From Amorphus orientalis (GTDB lineage Bacteria; Pseudomonadota; Alphaproteobacteria; Rhizobiales; Amorphaceae), in assembly GCF_030814015.1 (NCBI RefSeq), contig NZ_JAUSUL010000002.1, forward strand, positions 1,178,001 to 1,242,000: DNA of 64,000 nucleotides, given 5' to 3'. Shown here piece after piece: positions 18,022 to 25,867 of the stretch. The notes under the pieces are model-generated. The model ran no database searches and had not been told where the DNA came from. It saw only the letters and a list, made by a program, of their open reading frames with translations. The position numbers were made by a program, and so were the translations under genes. The stretch's first letter is position 1. Every line of letters begins with the position of its first letter.

Positions 18022-19068
18022 GGGCCACTCGTAGCGCTTCGAATAGCCTTCGCCGAGGAGCGTCTCCACGACATACTGCGCCACGCGCCAGTTGGGGGTG
18101 CGTTCGCGGGCCAGCCGCCAGCCGATTTCAGCCCGCCGCCGCCGCTCCGCGTCGTCACGCCAAAGCCGCGCCATTTCCTCAGCCAGGTCCTCCCTCCCGT
18201 CGAAAGGGATGACACCGTCTTCCAGAAGCTCGTCGAACGCGGCCGGCCGATGGGTCAGCGTCGCGACGCCGACACCGAGAAGCTGGCCGATCCGGTCGGA
18301 GGAGTAGTAGCGCAGCGACGGTACCCGTTCGTCGATCGGCAGACAGGGCGACATAGCCGCCTTTTCGAGCGTCTCGTAGAACTCCAGACTTCTGAGCTGT
18401 ACGCCGGTGGCGGCCCGTCCGCCGATTTCGAAGCGGAAGCCCTCCGGAAGATGCGATTTCAGATAGTCGAGCTGGGCGGCCCGGCCGAGCCGGCCCGTGC
18501 CGAGAAAGAGGCCGTCCCACCTGAGGCTTGTCGCCGGCGCCTCGAAGACGCGGCCGGTCTCGGCCGCAGGGTCCACCATGGTCGCCGGCAGGTAGGCGAT
18601 CGATCCGGGCCGCCGGCTTATGCGGCTGAGGGCGTCGGCATCGCCGGTGGTGATGAACCCCACATCGGCAAGTGCGGCCTGATCCGCAAACGCTGCAACC
18701 GCCTTGGTGTTCACTTGAGGGTCGTCCACGCAGAAGCGGCCGATCTTCACGCCCGGCGCCGCTCCGCGGATCTTCGCGAACACCTCCGGCCCGGTGAGAT
18801 CGGCATGGCCCATCAGCACCACATGAGGCTTGAAGTGGGCGACCGTCTCGATCAGGCGCGCATGCATCCGACCCACGCCCCACCGCTTGCCCGGCAACGG
18901 CGCCAGTTCGCGGGCGGTGTCCCGATCGGAAAAGCCGAGGACCATGTGCCCGAGGCGGATGAGTCCCCGATAGAGCTTCTGGTCGACGTTGTAATAGAAG
19001 GTCTGCCGCCGCCGTCGATCGAAATTGGCGAAGACGAGAATGCGGAGCGGACGGTCGGTTTCGATCAC
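18004..19068 (-). CDS. CgeB-like / GT-B glycosyltransferase
   Basis: A 354-residue protein beginning with PLRILVFANFDRRRR. The C-terminal part (YYSSDRIGQLLGVGVATLTH, then a helical segment ending NWRVAQYVVETLL) resembles the glycosyltransferase-like domain of CgeB proteins (Glyco_trans_1_2). The substrate is unknown. The start chosen is GTG 19068, which has AGGGGGG about six bases upstream; the longer frame to 19200 overlaps the phosphatase gene and has no similarity. It lies 55 bases after the phosphatase gene on the same strand, probably one transcript, and its 3' end overlaps the giant glycosyltransferase gene tail to tail. Confidence 0.72.
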   Translation of the reverse strand: MIETDRPLRILVFANFDRRRRQTFYYNVDQKLYRGLIRLGHMVLGFSDRDTARELAPLPGKRWGVGRMHARLIETVAHFKPHVVLMGHADLTGPEVFAKIRGAAPGVKIGRFCVDDPQVNTKAVAAFADQAALADVGFITTGDADALSRISRRPGSIAYLPATMVDPAAETGRVFEAPATSLRWDGLFLGTGRLGRAAQLDYLKSHLPEGFRFEIGGRAATGVQLRSLEFYETLEKAAMSPCLPIDERVPSLRYYSSDRIGQLLGVGVATLTHRPAAFDELLEDGVIPFDGREDLAEEMARLWRDDAERRRRAEIGWRLARERTPNWRVAQYVVETLLGEGYSKRYEWPSGPIA

Positions 19069-19123
19069 GATCGCCCCCCTGAATGCGGGTGCAGAGACGG
19101 GTCCCACCGCCCCTCGCCGCCGG

Positions 19124-19813
19124 TCATTCGCGCCGCAGCAGCTTGTCGGTGAGCACGTCCGCCCAGTAGTTCGAGCGGAACTCCTCGAACAGCGCGGCAC
19201 GGTCGTATCCGGTCTCGATCCAGTCGACGAAGGAGATGCCCTTCGCTTCGCCGTCTTCCTTGTAGCGCCTCAGGAAGGCGTCGAGGATGCCGGTCTTGGC
19301 GAAGCTGAAGTGGCCAAAGCGCCAGTTCAGCTGGCGAATCGCCTCGTCGGCCGTCCCGCCCTGGCGCAACAGCACGTAGAGGGCCGACCCCATCCCCGCC
19401 CGGTCCGCACCCGACTTGCAGTGCAGCAGTGCCGGATACTCGATCGTGTCGAACACATGCTTGGCGTAGCGCACGGCCTGATGCGTCGGCGGCTCGCGGG
19501 AGAACAGGGGCAGATTGACCAGAGCCAGACCCTTGCGCTCGCAGGTCTCCTTCATCAGCGGCCAGGCCCCGAAGTTGGAGCTGTGCCTGAGCGAAATGAT
19601 GGTGCGAACCCCCTTGCGCCGCGCCCACCGGATATCGGACGGGATCGGCTGGGAGGACCGCCAGAGCTCCTCGCTCACCTGATGGCGGTTGCGGTAGATC
19701 AGACGGAAGACGCCGTGGTCCTTGACCAGCGTGCTCGCCCACGCGGCGTATCGTTCGGGAGCGGATTTGAGAGGACGCTCCCAACGTCCGAGATCGCGAT
19801 CTTCGTTTGTCAT
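19124..19813 (-). CDS. Tyrosine/dual-specificity phosphatase-like protein
   Basis: A 229-residue protein with the Cys-x5-Arg phosphatase loop HCKSGADRAG (catalytic C132). Upstream, RWARRKGVRTIISLR is the usual beta-strand region of atypical DSP/PTP enzymes. There is no signal peptide, so it is probably cytosolic. Its position at the edge of a polysaccharide cluster, transcribed with a glycosyltransferase-like gene, suggests control of polysaccharide synthesis or a sugar- or lipid-phosphate substrate. Both are inferences. The general acid Asp cannot be assigned with certainty. Confidence 0.78.
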   Translation of the reverse strand: MTNEDRDLGRWERPLKSAPERYAAWASTLVKDHGVFRLIYRNRHQVSEELWRSSQPIPSDIRWARRKGVRTIISLRHSSNFGAWPLMKETCERKGLALVNLPLFSREPPTHQAVRYAKHVFDTIEYPALLHCKSGADRAGMGSALYVLLRQGGTADEAIRQLNWRFGHFSFAKTGILDAFLRRYKEDGEAKGISFVDWIETGYDRAALFEEFRSNYWADVLTDKLLRRE

Positions 19814-19985
19814 TCAGTCCCGAGGTCCGATGCGGCGGCCGAGCACGCGTGCATAGCCCACGCGGTCGCACACTGCAATTTTCCATAGCCGGAATATGGT
19901 GTTCGGCTCCGCAATACCCAATTGATTGGATCGAATCGCGACAGATCGGCATTGTCCTGCCTGGACCTTGCCCGGAACGTGCTCC

Positions 19986-20534
19986 ATGAGCTTCCAGACC
20001 ATCAGACGTCCCTCAGCTTCCGGATCGCAATCCGCCAGGTCGGTGACGGTTCGTAGGGCGAGCCGTGCGGATCTTCCCGCGCTCGAGCGCATCGAAGCCG
20101 AATCCTTTTCCGGCGACCGTTTGTCGCCGCGCAGCCTGCGGACCCTGATCGCGCGGCCGTCTGCTTCGGTCCTTGTGGCCCAGCTGGGCGCCGAGGTCGT
20201 CGGATCGGTCATCGTCCTTTACCGTCGGACCGCTTCGGTGGGCAGGCTCTATTCGCTCGCCGTGGAGCCCCGCGCCCGCGGGCTCGGGGTTGCCGTGAAA
20301 CTGCTGGGCGCGGCGGAGGAAGATGCCGTCTCCCGCAGGCAATCGGCCGTCCGGCTCGAGGTGCGTGCCGACAATGCAGCCGCCATTGCGCTTTACGACC
20401 GGGCCGGATACCGCATCAGCGGGCGGCGGACGAACTACTACCAGGACGGCGAAACCGCCCTTCTCTTCAGAAAGACACTCGCTCCGCAGAAGGCGGCCGC
20501 CAGCGTGGCGCGCGCAGCGGCGGCCGCGCGATGA
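19986..20534 (+). CDS. GNAT-family N-acetyltransferase
   Basis: A 182-residue GNAT protein. The fold is clear from VRRASRADLPALERIE, the acetyl-CoA loop region YSLAVEPRARGLGVAVKLL (variant of R/Q-x2-G-x-G/A) and the C-terminal NAAAIALYDRAGYR, as in RimI. The start is placed at ATG 19986; the longer frame to 19926 adds residues without similarity. Its stop overlaps the ATG of the ATP-grasp gene (ATGA), so the two proteins are made together. Target unknown. Confidence 0.85.
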   Translation: MSFQTIRRPSASGSQSARSVTVRRASRADLPALERIEAESFSGDRLSPRSLRTLIARPSASVLVAQLGAEVVGSVIVLYRRTASVGRLYSLAVEPRARGLGVAVKLLGAAEEDAVSRRQSAVRLEVRADNAAAIALYDRAGYRISGRRTNYYQDGETALLFRKTLAPQKAAASVARAAAAAR

Positions 20535-21997
20535 GCGACTGGGTCATTCTTGTCGACCAGTACCGCGATTTCGACCAGGCGGACACGATCCACAAGGTCC
20601 TGTCGGTGCGCGACTATGTGGCCCGCCCCGAGATCTTCGAAGGCCGCCGCCCGATCCTCATCAATCTCGCCCGCAGCTTCGCCTATCAGAGCATGGGCTA
20701 CTACGCCTCACTCCTGGCGGAAGCGCGCGGGCAGCGGGTTCTGCCCTCTGTCCAGACGATCATCGAGCTGTCCCGCAAGGCGCTGTACCGCGCCGGCCTG
20801 CCGGAGCTGGAGGATGCGCTCAATCGCGACTGGAAGCGCGTCTCCGAGGGGCACCAAAGGCCCTTCAAGCTTCTGGTCGCATTCGGTCTTCCGGACATCT
20901 CCGGGTTCGAGCGCTTCGCCGCCCTTCTGTTCGACTGGTACCGCGCCCCGTTGATCGAGGTGACGGTCGGCGGAGAAGCCTGGGCGACCGTGGAGCGGCT
21001 GCGCACACCATCCATACATACGTTGTCCGGCGAGCGACGTGCCTTTGTGGCGGCCAGTCTGGCCAGGCACACGCGCCGGCGGTGGCGGATGCCGAAGGCG
21101 CGACGGCCAGCCCGTTATACCCTCGCCGTCCTGCACGACCCGCGCGAAGCGCTGCCACCCTCGAGCCGACGGTCGCTGGAGCAGCTTGCTGCCGTTGGCG
21201 AGAAGATGCGATTCGCCGTGGAGCCCATCCAGAAGTCCGACCTGACGCGGCTGGCCGAATACGACGCGCTGTTCATCCGCGAGACCACATCGATCGGAAA
21301 CCACACCTACCGGTTCGCACGTCGTGCCGAACAGGAAGGCATGCCGGTGATCGACGACACCGTGTCGATGATCCGGTGCACCAACAAAATCTACCTGAAG
21401 GAGCTTCTCGAAGCGCACCGGGTCCCCATGCCTGCCAGCCGGGTGGTCAGCCGCCTTTCCGACGCACGACGCCTTGGAGAAAGCCTTGGTCTGCCACTCG
21501 TCCTGAAGGTCCCGGATGGCTCTTTCAGCCGGGGTGTACACAAAGTGCACACACAGGAGGAGCTGGAGAGGCTGAGCGCGAGCCTTCTCGGCCAGACCGA
21601 TCTGCTCCTGGCCCAGGAATATCTCCCGACCTCGTTCGACTGGCGTGTCGGCGTCCTGGGTGGAAAAGCCCTGTTCGCGTGTCAGTATCTGATGGCCAAG
21701 AACCACTGGCAGATCATCAAGCACGAGGACGGAAAACCCGCGCGCGAAGGCGGATTCCGCACCTTCCCCGTCGACAACGCGCCTGCGGAGGTTATCGACC
21801 TTGCCCTGAGGGCTGCCGCGCCGATCGGCGACGGCCTCTATGGCGTGGACATCAAGGTCGGCCCCGCAGGCCCGGTGGTCATCGAGATCAACGACAATCC
21901 GAATCTCGATACCGACGTGGAAGGCCAGGTCCTGCGCGACGAGCTGTGGCGCGCCGTGATCGACTGGTTCCGGAGCCGGCTAGAGGCCGGCCGCTAA
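20531..21997 (+). CDS. RimK-like ATP-grasp ligase with N-terminal RLAN-type domain
   Basis: A 488-residue protein. The N-terminal ~200 residues match the domain that precedes RimK-like ATP-grasp (starts WVILVDQYRDF). The C-terminal ATP-grasp spans about 235-485: SMIRCTNKIYLKELL, VLKVPDGSFSRGV (ATP-binding lysine and loop), LLAQEYLPTSFDWRVGVL, and metal-binding VVIEINDNPNL. Such enzymes join an amino acid to a carboxylate through an acyl-phosphate. The coupled GNAT gene suggests a two-step modification or small peptide-like product, following predictions in the amidoligase literature. The real substrate is unknown. No terminator is evident after it. Confidence 0.85.
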   Translation: MSDWVILVDQYRDFDQADTIHKVLSVRDYVARPEIFEGRRPILINLARSFAYQSMGYYASLLAEARGQRVLPSVQTIIELSRKALYRAGLPELEDALNRDWKRVSEGHQRPFKLLVAFGLPDISGFERFAALLFDWYRAPLIEVTVGGEAWATVERLRTPSIHTLSGERRAFVAASLARHTRRRWRMPKARRPARYTLAVLHDPREALPPSSRRSLEQLAAVGEKMRFAVEPIQKSDLTRLAEYDALFIRETTSIGNHTYRFARRAEQEGMPVIDDTVSMIRCTNKIYLKELLEAHRVPMPASRVVSRLSDARRLGESLGLPLVLKVPDGSFSRGVHKVHTQEELERLSASLLGQTDLLLAQEYLPTSFDWRVGVLGGKALFACQYLMAKNHWQIIKHEDGKPAREGGFRTFPVDNAPAEVIDLALRAAAPIGDGLYGVDIKVGPAGPVVIEINDNPNLDTDVEGQVLRDELWRAVIDWFRSRLEAGR

Positions 21998-22196
21998 ATT
22001 TCAGAAAAAAATTGAACCGGATGGAACCCTGCCCGGCCTGATGCGTTTCACGTTGCAAGCTGAAAAAGGGCGGGAGGGGCTATTCCGCGATATCGACTGA
22101 AGATGACGCAGGCGCGACGGCAATAAAGCTGCAGTCCGCGGAGGCCCGAACGCGCCGGCACGGTCATCCAGTAGCCAATCAGTATACCAGAATATT

Positions 22197-22225
22197 TTTC
22201 GAATTGATAGGTTCAGAATTCGAAA
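22197..22225. repeat. Inverted repeat TTTCGAATT / AATTCGAAA
   Basis: Perfect 9-bp arms at 22197-22205 and 22217-22225 separated by 11 bases, in the AT-rich part of the metK upstream region. The spacing puts the arms about two helical turns apart, as expected for a dimeric regulator, and it overlaps the likely promoter. Confidence 0.5.
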
Positions 22226-22293
22226 GATTTCCCTATGGTGGCGCGGACGCTGGCCGGGCTTCGCAATCTCGACGTCACACGGCTTTCTCGCCG

Positions 22294-22312
22294 GATCATG
22301 TCCGACATGATC
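22294..22312. promoter_or_regulatory. 19-bp palindrome upstream of metK, candidate operator
   Basis: GATCATGTC-C-GACATGATC is a perfect palindrome with a one-base centre, 195 bases before metK. A shorter repeat TGACA-CA-TGTCA (22340-22351) shares the CATGTC core 30-40 bases later. ArsR-type regulators of the SAM cycle (SahR/SamR type) are known to control metK in some proteobacteria; a link here is only a hypothesis. Confidence 0.5.
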
Positions 22313-22339
22313 TTGGAGGATCCGTACGGCTGGCGCTGA

Positions 22340-22351
22340 TGACACATGTCA
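22340..22351. promoter_or_regulatory. Secondary short inverted repeat TGACACATGTCA
   Basis: 5-bp arms TGACA/TGTCA with a two-base centre, sharing CATGTC with the 19-bp palindrome just upstream. It may be a second, weaker binding site for the same regulator. Confidence 0.3.
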
Positions 22352-22507
22352 CGCTCAAGTCGCGGCAGCACCCGGGGCTCGCAGGTCCGGCCAAGCCGGT
22401 TCGCACTCGCGGACGGTACGGACCGCACCACAGGCCAGAGGCCCACGTGCGAATTGCGAGAATGCCCGCTTGTCCGCGGCCGACTGACCAAGGAAAAGGA
22501 CGTCCAT

Positions 22508-23686
22508 ATGTCTCGTAACTATATTTTCACGTCGGAATCGGTTGGCGCCGGTCATCCAGACAAGGTCGCCGACAATATTTCCGACGCTGTCCTCGACGCC
22601 TGCCTCAAGGTCGACCCCGCCTCTCGCGTGGCCTGCGAAACCATGGTCAATACGGGCATGGTGGTCCTGTCCGGCGAGATCACGACCAAGGCTCAGATCG
22701 ACTATACGGACATCGTTCGCGAGACGATCCTGGACATCGGCTACGACAACCCGGCCTACGGCTTCGATGGCAACTCCTGCGCCGTCCTGGTCGCCATGGA
22801 CAAGCAGTCTCCGGACATTGCCCAGGGCGTCGACGAGGGCGCTGGCCTGGATCTCGAACAGGGTGCCGGCGACCAGGGCCTGATGTTCGGCTACGCCTGC
22901 CGGGAGACCGAGCAGCTGATGCCGCTGCCGATCCAGCTGGCCCACCGGCTGACCGCGAAGCAGGCCGAGGTCCGCAAGTCCGGCAAGCTTCCGTGGCTGC
23001 GTCCCGACGTGAAGAGCCAGGTGTCCGTCTCCTACGAAAACGACAAGCCGACCCACGTCGACACCATCGTGCTCTCCACTCAGCACGATGAGGAGATCTC
23101 CTACGAGGACCTCAAGGCCGCGGTCATCGAAGAGGTCGTGATGCCCGAGGTGAAGAGCTTCGGCGTCAACAAGGACATCAAGTTCCACATCAACCCGACC
23201 GGCCGGTTCGTGATCGGTGGTCCGGTGGGCGACTGCGGCCTGACCGGCCGCAAGATCATCGTCGACACCTACGGCGGCATGGGCCGTCACGGTGGCGGTG
23301 CGTTCTCCGGCAAGGATCCGACGAAGGTCGACCGTTCGGCCGCGTACGCCGCGCGCTATGTCGCCAAGAACATCGTCGCCGCCGGCCTGGCCGACACGTG
23401 CGAGGTTCAGATCGCCTACGCCATCGGCGTCGCCCGTCCCGTGTCGGTGAACATCAACACCTTCGGGACCGGCAAGATCGGCGAAGACCGGATCGCCGCC
23501 ATGGTGCGCGAGCACTTCGACCTGCGGCCGAAGGGCATCGTGCAGATGCTCGACCTGCTGCGTCCGATCTACCGTCCGACGGCCGCCAACGGCCACTTCG
23601 GCCGGACCGAGGACAGCTTCTCCTGGGAGAAGACCGACAAGGCGGAGGCGCTTGCCGCCGACGCCGGCGTGAAGGTCGCCTCCTAA
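22508..23686 (+). CDS. metK: S-adenosylmethionine synthetase
   Basis: A 392-residue enzyme making SAM from methionine and ATP. It starts with the family segment [19 protein letters not shown]. The ATP-binding [12 protein letters not shown] lies near residue 118 and the glycine-rich phosphate loop [19 protein letters not shown] near residue 260. Full family length. The chosen ATG 22508 fits the conserved N-terminus; the longer frame upstream does not. The next gene is a SAM-consuming methyltransferase that uses three SAM per glycine betaine, so the pair probably forms a supply-and-use unit. Confidence 0.98.
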   Translation: MSRNYIFTSESVGAGHPDKVADNISDAVLDACLKVDPASRVACETMVNTGMVVLSGEITTKAQIDYTDIVRETILDIGYDNPAYGFDGNSCAVLVAMDKQSPDIAQGVDEGAGLDLEQGAGDQGLMFGYACRETEQLMPLPIQLAHRLTAKQAEVRKSGKLPWLRPDVKSQVSVSYENDKPTHVDTIVLSTQHDEEISYEDLKAAVIEEVVMPEVKSFGVNKDIKFHINPTGRFVIGGPVGDCGLTGRKIIVDTYGGMGRHGGGAFSGKDPTKVDRSAAYAARYVAKNIVAAGLADTCEVQIAYAIGVARPVSVNINTFGTGKIGEDRIAAMVREHFDLRPKGIVQMLDLLRPIYRPTAANGHFGRTEDSFSWEKTDKAEALAADAGVKVAS

Positions 23687-23937
23687 GAAACCGTTCCGGC
23701 CGGGTGCGTACGCGTGCCCGGCCGTTGCCATCGGCTGCGGCGACTGGCTTGCCGCAGTCGCGCGCGGGATCACCTCCTTGGTTCCGTAGCGCATATGCCT
23801 GCTAGGACCGGCCTTTCGCTTATTCGAAAGGAAAGGCCGTTGAGCACAAGTAGGTCGCCGGCCGTCGTTCGGGAGGTGGGGATCTGCAAGGCCCCTGGAT
23901 GCGACAAGCGAGGCCGGCAAACTGAAGGATTACCGAT
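23687..23937 (+). other. Structured leader between metK and betaine methyltransferase
   Basis: About 251 bases rich in stem-loops: CGGCCGGG/CCCGGCCG (23697-23724), CTGCGGC/GCCGCAG (23735-23757), and two overlapping pairings at 23809-23839. There, CGGCCTTTC (23809-23817) can pair with GAAAGGCCG (23831-23839), or CTTTCG (23813-23818) with CGAAAG (23825-23830). The two are mutually exclusive. The first stem may act as a weak metK terminator, but no T-run follows. No known riboswitch consensus is recognised. Confidence 0.5.
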
Positions 23938-25632
23938 ATGACGAAAGCCGATCTCAATCGCGAACTCGTCCTCCAGGAACAGGAGTACGATGGCGACCCG
24001 ACCGAGGTGCGCGAGACCGATCAGTACCGCGCCGAGTACGTCCAGTCCTTCGTCGAGAAGTGGGACGAACTGATCGACTGGGACGCCCGCGCCGAAAGCG
24101 AGGGCCACTTCTTCGTTGACGTGCTGCGCGCGCGCGGCGCCCACACGGTGCTCGACGTCGCCGCCGGTACCGGCTTCCACTCCGTCCGCCTGATCGAGGC
24201 CGGCTTCGACGTCACCACCTGTGACGGCAGCGCCGCGATGCTCGCCCGCGCCTTCGAGAACGGCAAGGATCGTCAGCTCATCCTCAAGACGGTCCAGTCG
24301 GACTGGCGCTGGCTGTCCAAGGACGTCAACGGCAAGTTCGATGCCATCATCTGCCTCGGCAACTCGTTCAACCACCTGTTCGACGAGAACGACCGCCGAC
24401 GTGCACTGGCCGAGTTCTATGCCTGCCTGAAGCACGATGGCGTGCTGATCATCGACCAGCGGAACTATGACGCCATTCTCGACAAGGGCTTCTCGACGAA
24501 GCACAAATACTACTATTGCGGCGATCAGGTCGTTGCCGAGCCCGAATATATCGACGATGGCCTCGCCCGCTTCCGCTACTCGTTCCCGGATGGATCCGAG
24601 TACAACCTGAACATGTTCCCGCTGCGCAAGAATTACCTGCGCAAGCTGCTCCAGGAAGCCGGTTTCCAGACGATCCGGACCTATGGCGACTTCCAGGAGA
24701 CCTATCAGGAATACGATCCGGACTTCTTCGTCCACGTGGCAGAAAAGTCCTTCGTTGACGACAACGAAGTGATCGAAGACCCGATGCTTCAGGATTCGGC
24801 CCAGGCCGCGGCCGACACGGCAGAGGCCTACTACGACGACAGCGCCGCCGACGAGTTCTACTTCAATATCTGGGGCGGCGAAGACATCCACGTGGGCCTC
24901 TACGAGACCACGAAGGACATCAAGGAAGCGAGCCACCTGACCGTCAAGCGCATGTGCGAGCAGGCCGGGCGGATCGACGCGGACACCAAGGTGCTCGATA
25001 TCGGCGCCGGCTACGGCGGTTCGGCCCGGGTCATTGCCAGGGAATACGGGGCCCCCGTCGTCGCGCTCAACATCTCCGAGACGCAGAACGAGCGGGACCG
25101 GGAGCTGAACAAGGCGCAGGGCCTCGACAAGCTGGTGACCGTCAAGCACGGCTCCTATGAGGACATCCCGGAGGCCGACGAGAGCTTCGATCTCGTGTGG
25201 TCCCAGGACGCCATCCTGCACTCGGGCAACAAGCCGAAGGTGTTCGAGGAGGTCTTCCGCGTCCTGAAACCGGGCGGCTGCTTCATCTTCACCGATCCGA
25301 TGCAGGCCGACGTCGTCTCCGACCCGGCCTCCCTGCAGCCGGTTCTGGACCGCCTCCACCTCGACAACATGGGCTCCTTCGCCCTCTATCGTCGTCTGGC
25401 GCGCGAAGCCGGCTTCACCGAGGGCGAGCACCTTGAGCTCACCCACAACCTGCGCACCCACTATTCGCGGGTGTCCGAGGAGGTGAAGGCCGACTACGAC
25501 AACCTCGTAAAGCTCTCCGCAGAGGACTACCTCCAGCGCATGCTGAAGGGGCTCGATGCCTGGGTGACGGCGGCCGACGCCGGAAACCTGGCCTGGGGCA
25601 TCCTGGTCTTCCGCAAGCCGGAACGCATCTAG
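23938..25632 (+). CDS. Fused glycine/sarcosine N-methyltransferase - dimethylglycine N-methyltransferase
   Basis: A 564-residue fusion of two SAM-dependent methyltransferases. Domain 1 (about 1-280) has motif I LDVAAGTGFHS near residue 71 and resembles glycine/sarcosine N-methyltransferase. Domain 2 (about 290-564) has LDIGAGYGGSAR near residue 350, WSQDAILHS and LKPGGCFIFTD, and resembles sarcosine/dimethylglycine methyltransferase. Together they convert glycine to glycine betaine by three methylations, a pathway of halophiles and salt-tolerant bacteria. Fused versions are known, for example in Actinopolyspora. metK upstream supplies SAM, and a betaine-type binding protein follows. A strong terminator ends the unit. 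Confidence 0.93.
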   Translation: MTKADLNRELVLQEQEYDGDPTEVRETDQYRAEYVQSFVEKWDELIDWDARAESEGHFFVDVLRARGAHTVLDVAAGTGFHSVRLIEAGFDVTTCDGSAAMLARAFENGKDRQLILKTVQSDWRWLSKDVNGKFDAIICLGNSFNHLFDENDRRRALAEFYACLKHDGVLIIDQRNYDAILDKGFSTKHKYYYCGDQVVAEPEYIDDGLARFRYSFPDGSEYNLNMFPLRKNYLRKLLQEAGFQTIRTYGDFQETYQEYDPDFFVHVAEKSFVDDNEVIEDPMLQDSAQAAADTAEAYYDDSAADEFYFNIWGGEDIHVGLYETTKDIKEASHLTVKRMCEQAGRIDADTKVLDIGAGYGGSARVIAREYGAPVVALNISETQNERDRELNKAQGLDKLVTVKHGSYEDIPEADESFDLVWSQDAILHSGNKPKVFEEVFRVLKPGGCFIFTDPMQADVVSDPASLQPVLDRLHLDNMGSFALYRRLAREAGFTEGEHLELTHNLRTHYSRVSEEVKADYDNLVKLSAEDYLQRMLKGLDAWVTAADAGNLAWGILVFRKPERI

Positions 25633-25666
25633 TCCGGACAGGGCGACGTCGATCGCTCCAAAACCA

Positions 25667-25695
25667 GGGCGCGCCGGATCGGCGCGCCCTTTTTT
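25667..25695 (+). terminator. Rho-independent terminator of the metK-methyltransferase unit
   Basis: GGGCGCGCC and GGCGCGCCC form a perfect 9-bp stem with a 5-base loop (GGATC), followed directly by six T. It lies 34 bases after the methyltransferase stop. Confidence 0.93.
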
Positions 25696-25867
25696 GTGGT
25701 TTCACGCACACGGGCAGTTGAACGCCGGAAGCCGATTTCACCCGCGATTGGGCCGCCGAGCTCTGGACCTTCGCGACGATATCCCTAGTCTGTGGGAAAG
25801 GCTTGGGACGGCGAGGCTACCGCATGTCGCGGTCCTTCCGCCCGGGAGAGACTAGGGAGGAAACCGG

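Larger units (their letters stand above)
21998..22507. other. Long 5' region of metK with several palindromes
   Basis: About 510 bases without a convincing gene. An AT-rich stretch at about 22180-22232 is a likely promoter area. Three inverted repeats (22197-22225, 22294-22312, 22340-22351) precede metK. I looked for SAM-I, SAM-II and SAM/SAH riboswitch signatures and saw none. A ribosome site AAGGAAAAGG stands before the metK ATG. Confidence 0.55.

Noticed and set aside
18022-19200. Longer start of the CgeB-like gene at 19200
   Set aside because: It would overlap the phosphatase gene by 77 bases, and the extra residues are low-complexity; GTG 19068 has an AGGGGGG ribosome site.
22241-22507. 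SAM riboswitch before metK
   Set aside because: No SAM-I, SAM-II or SAM/SAH consensus segments or pseudoknot could be matched by eye; a covariance-model search would be decisive.
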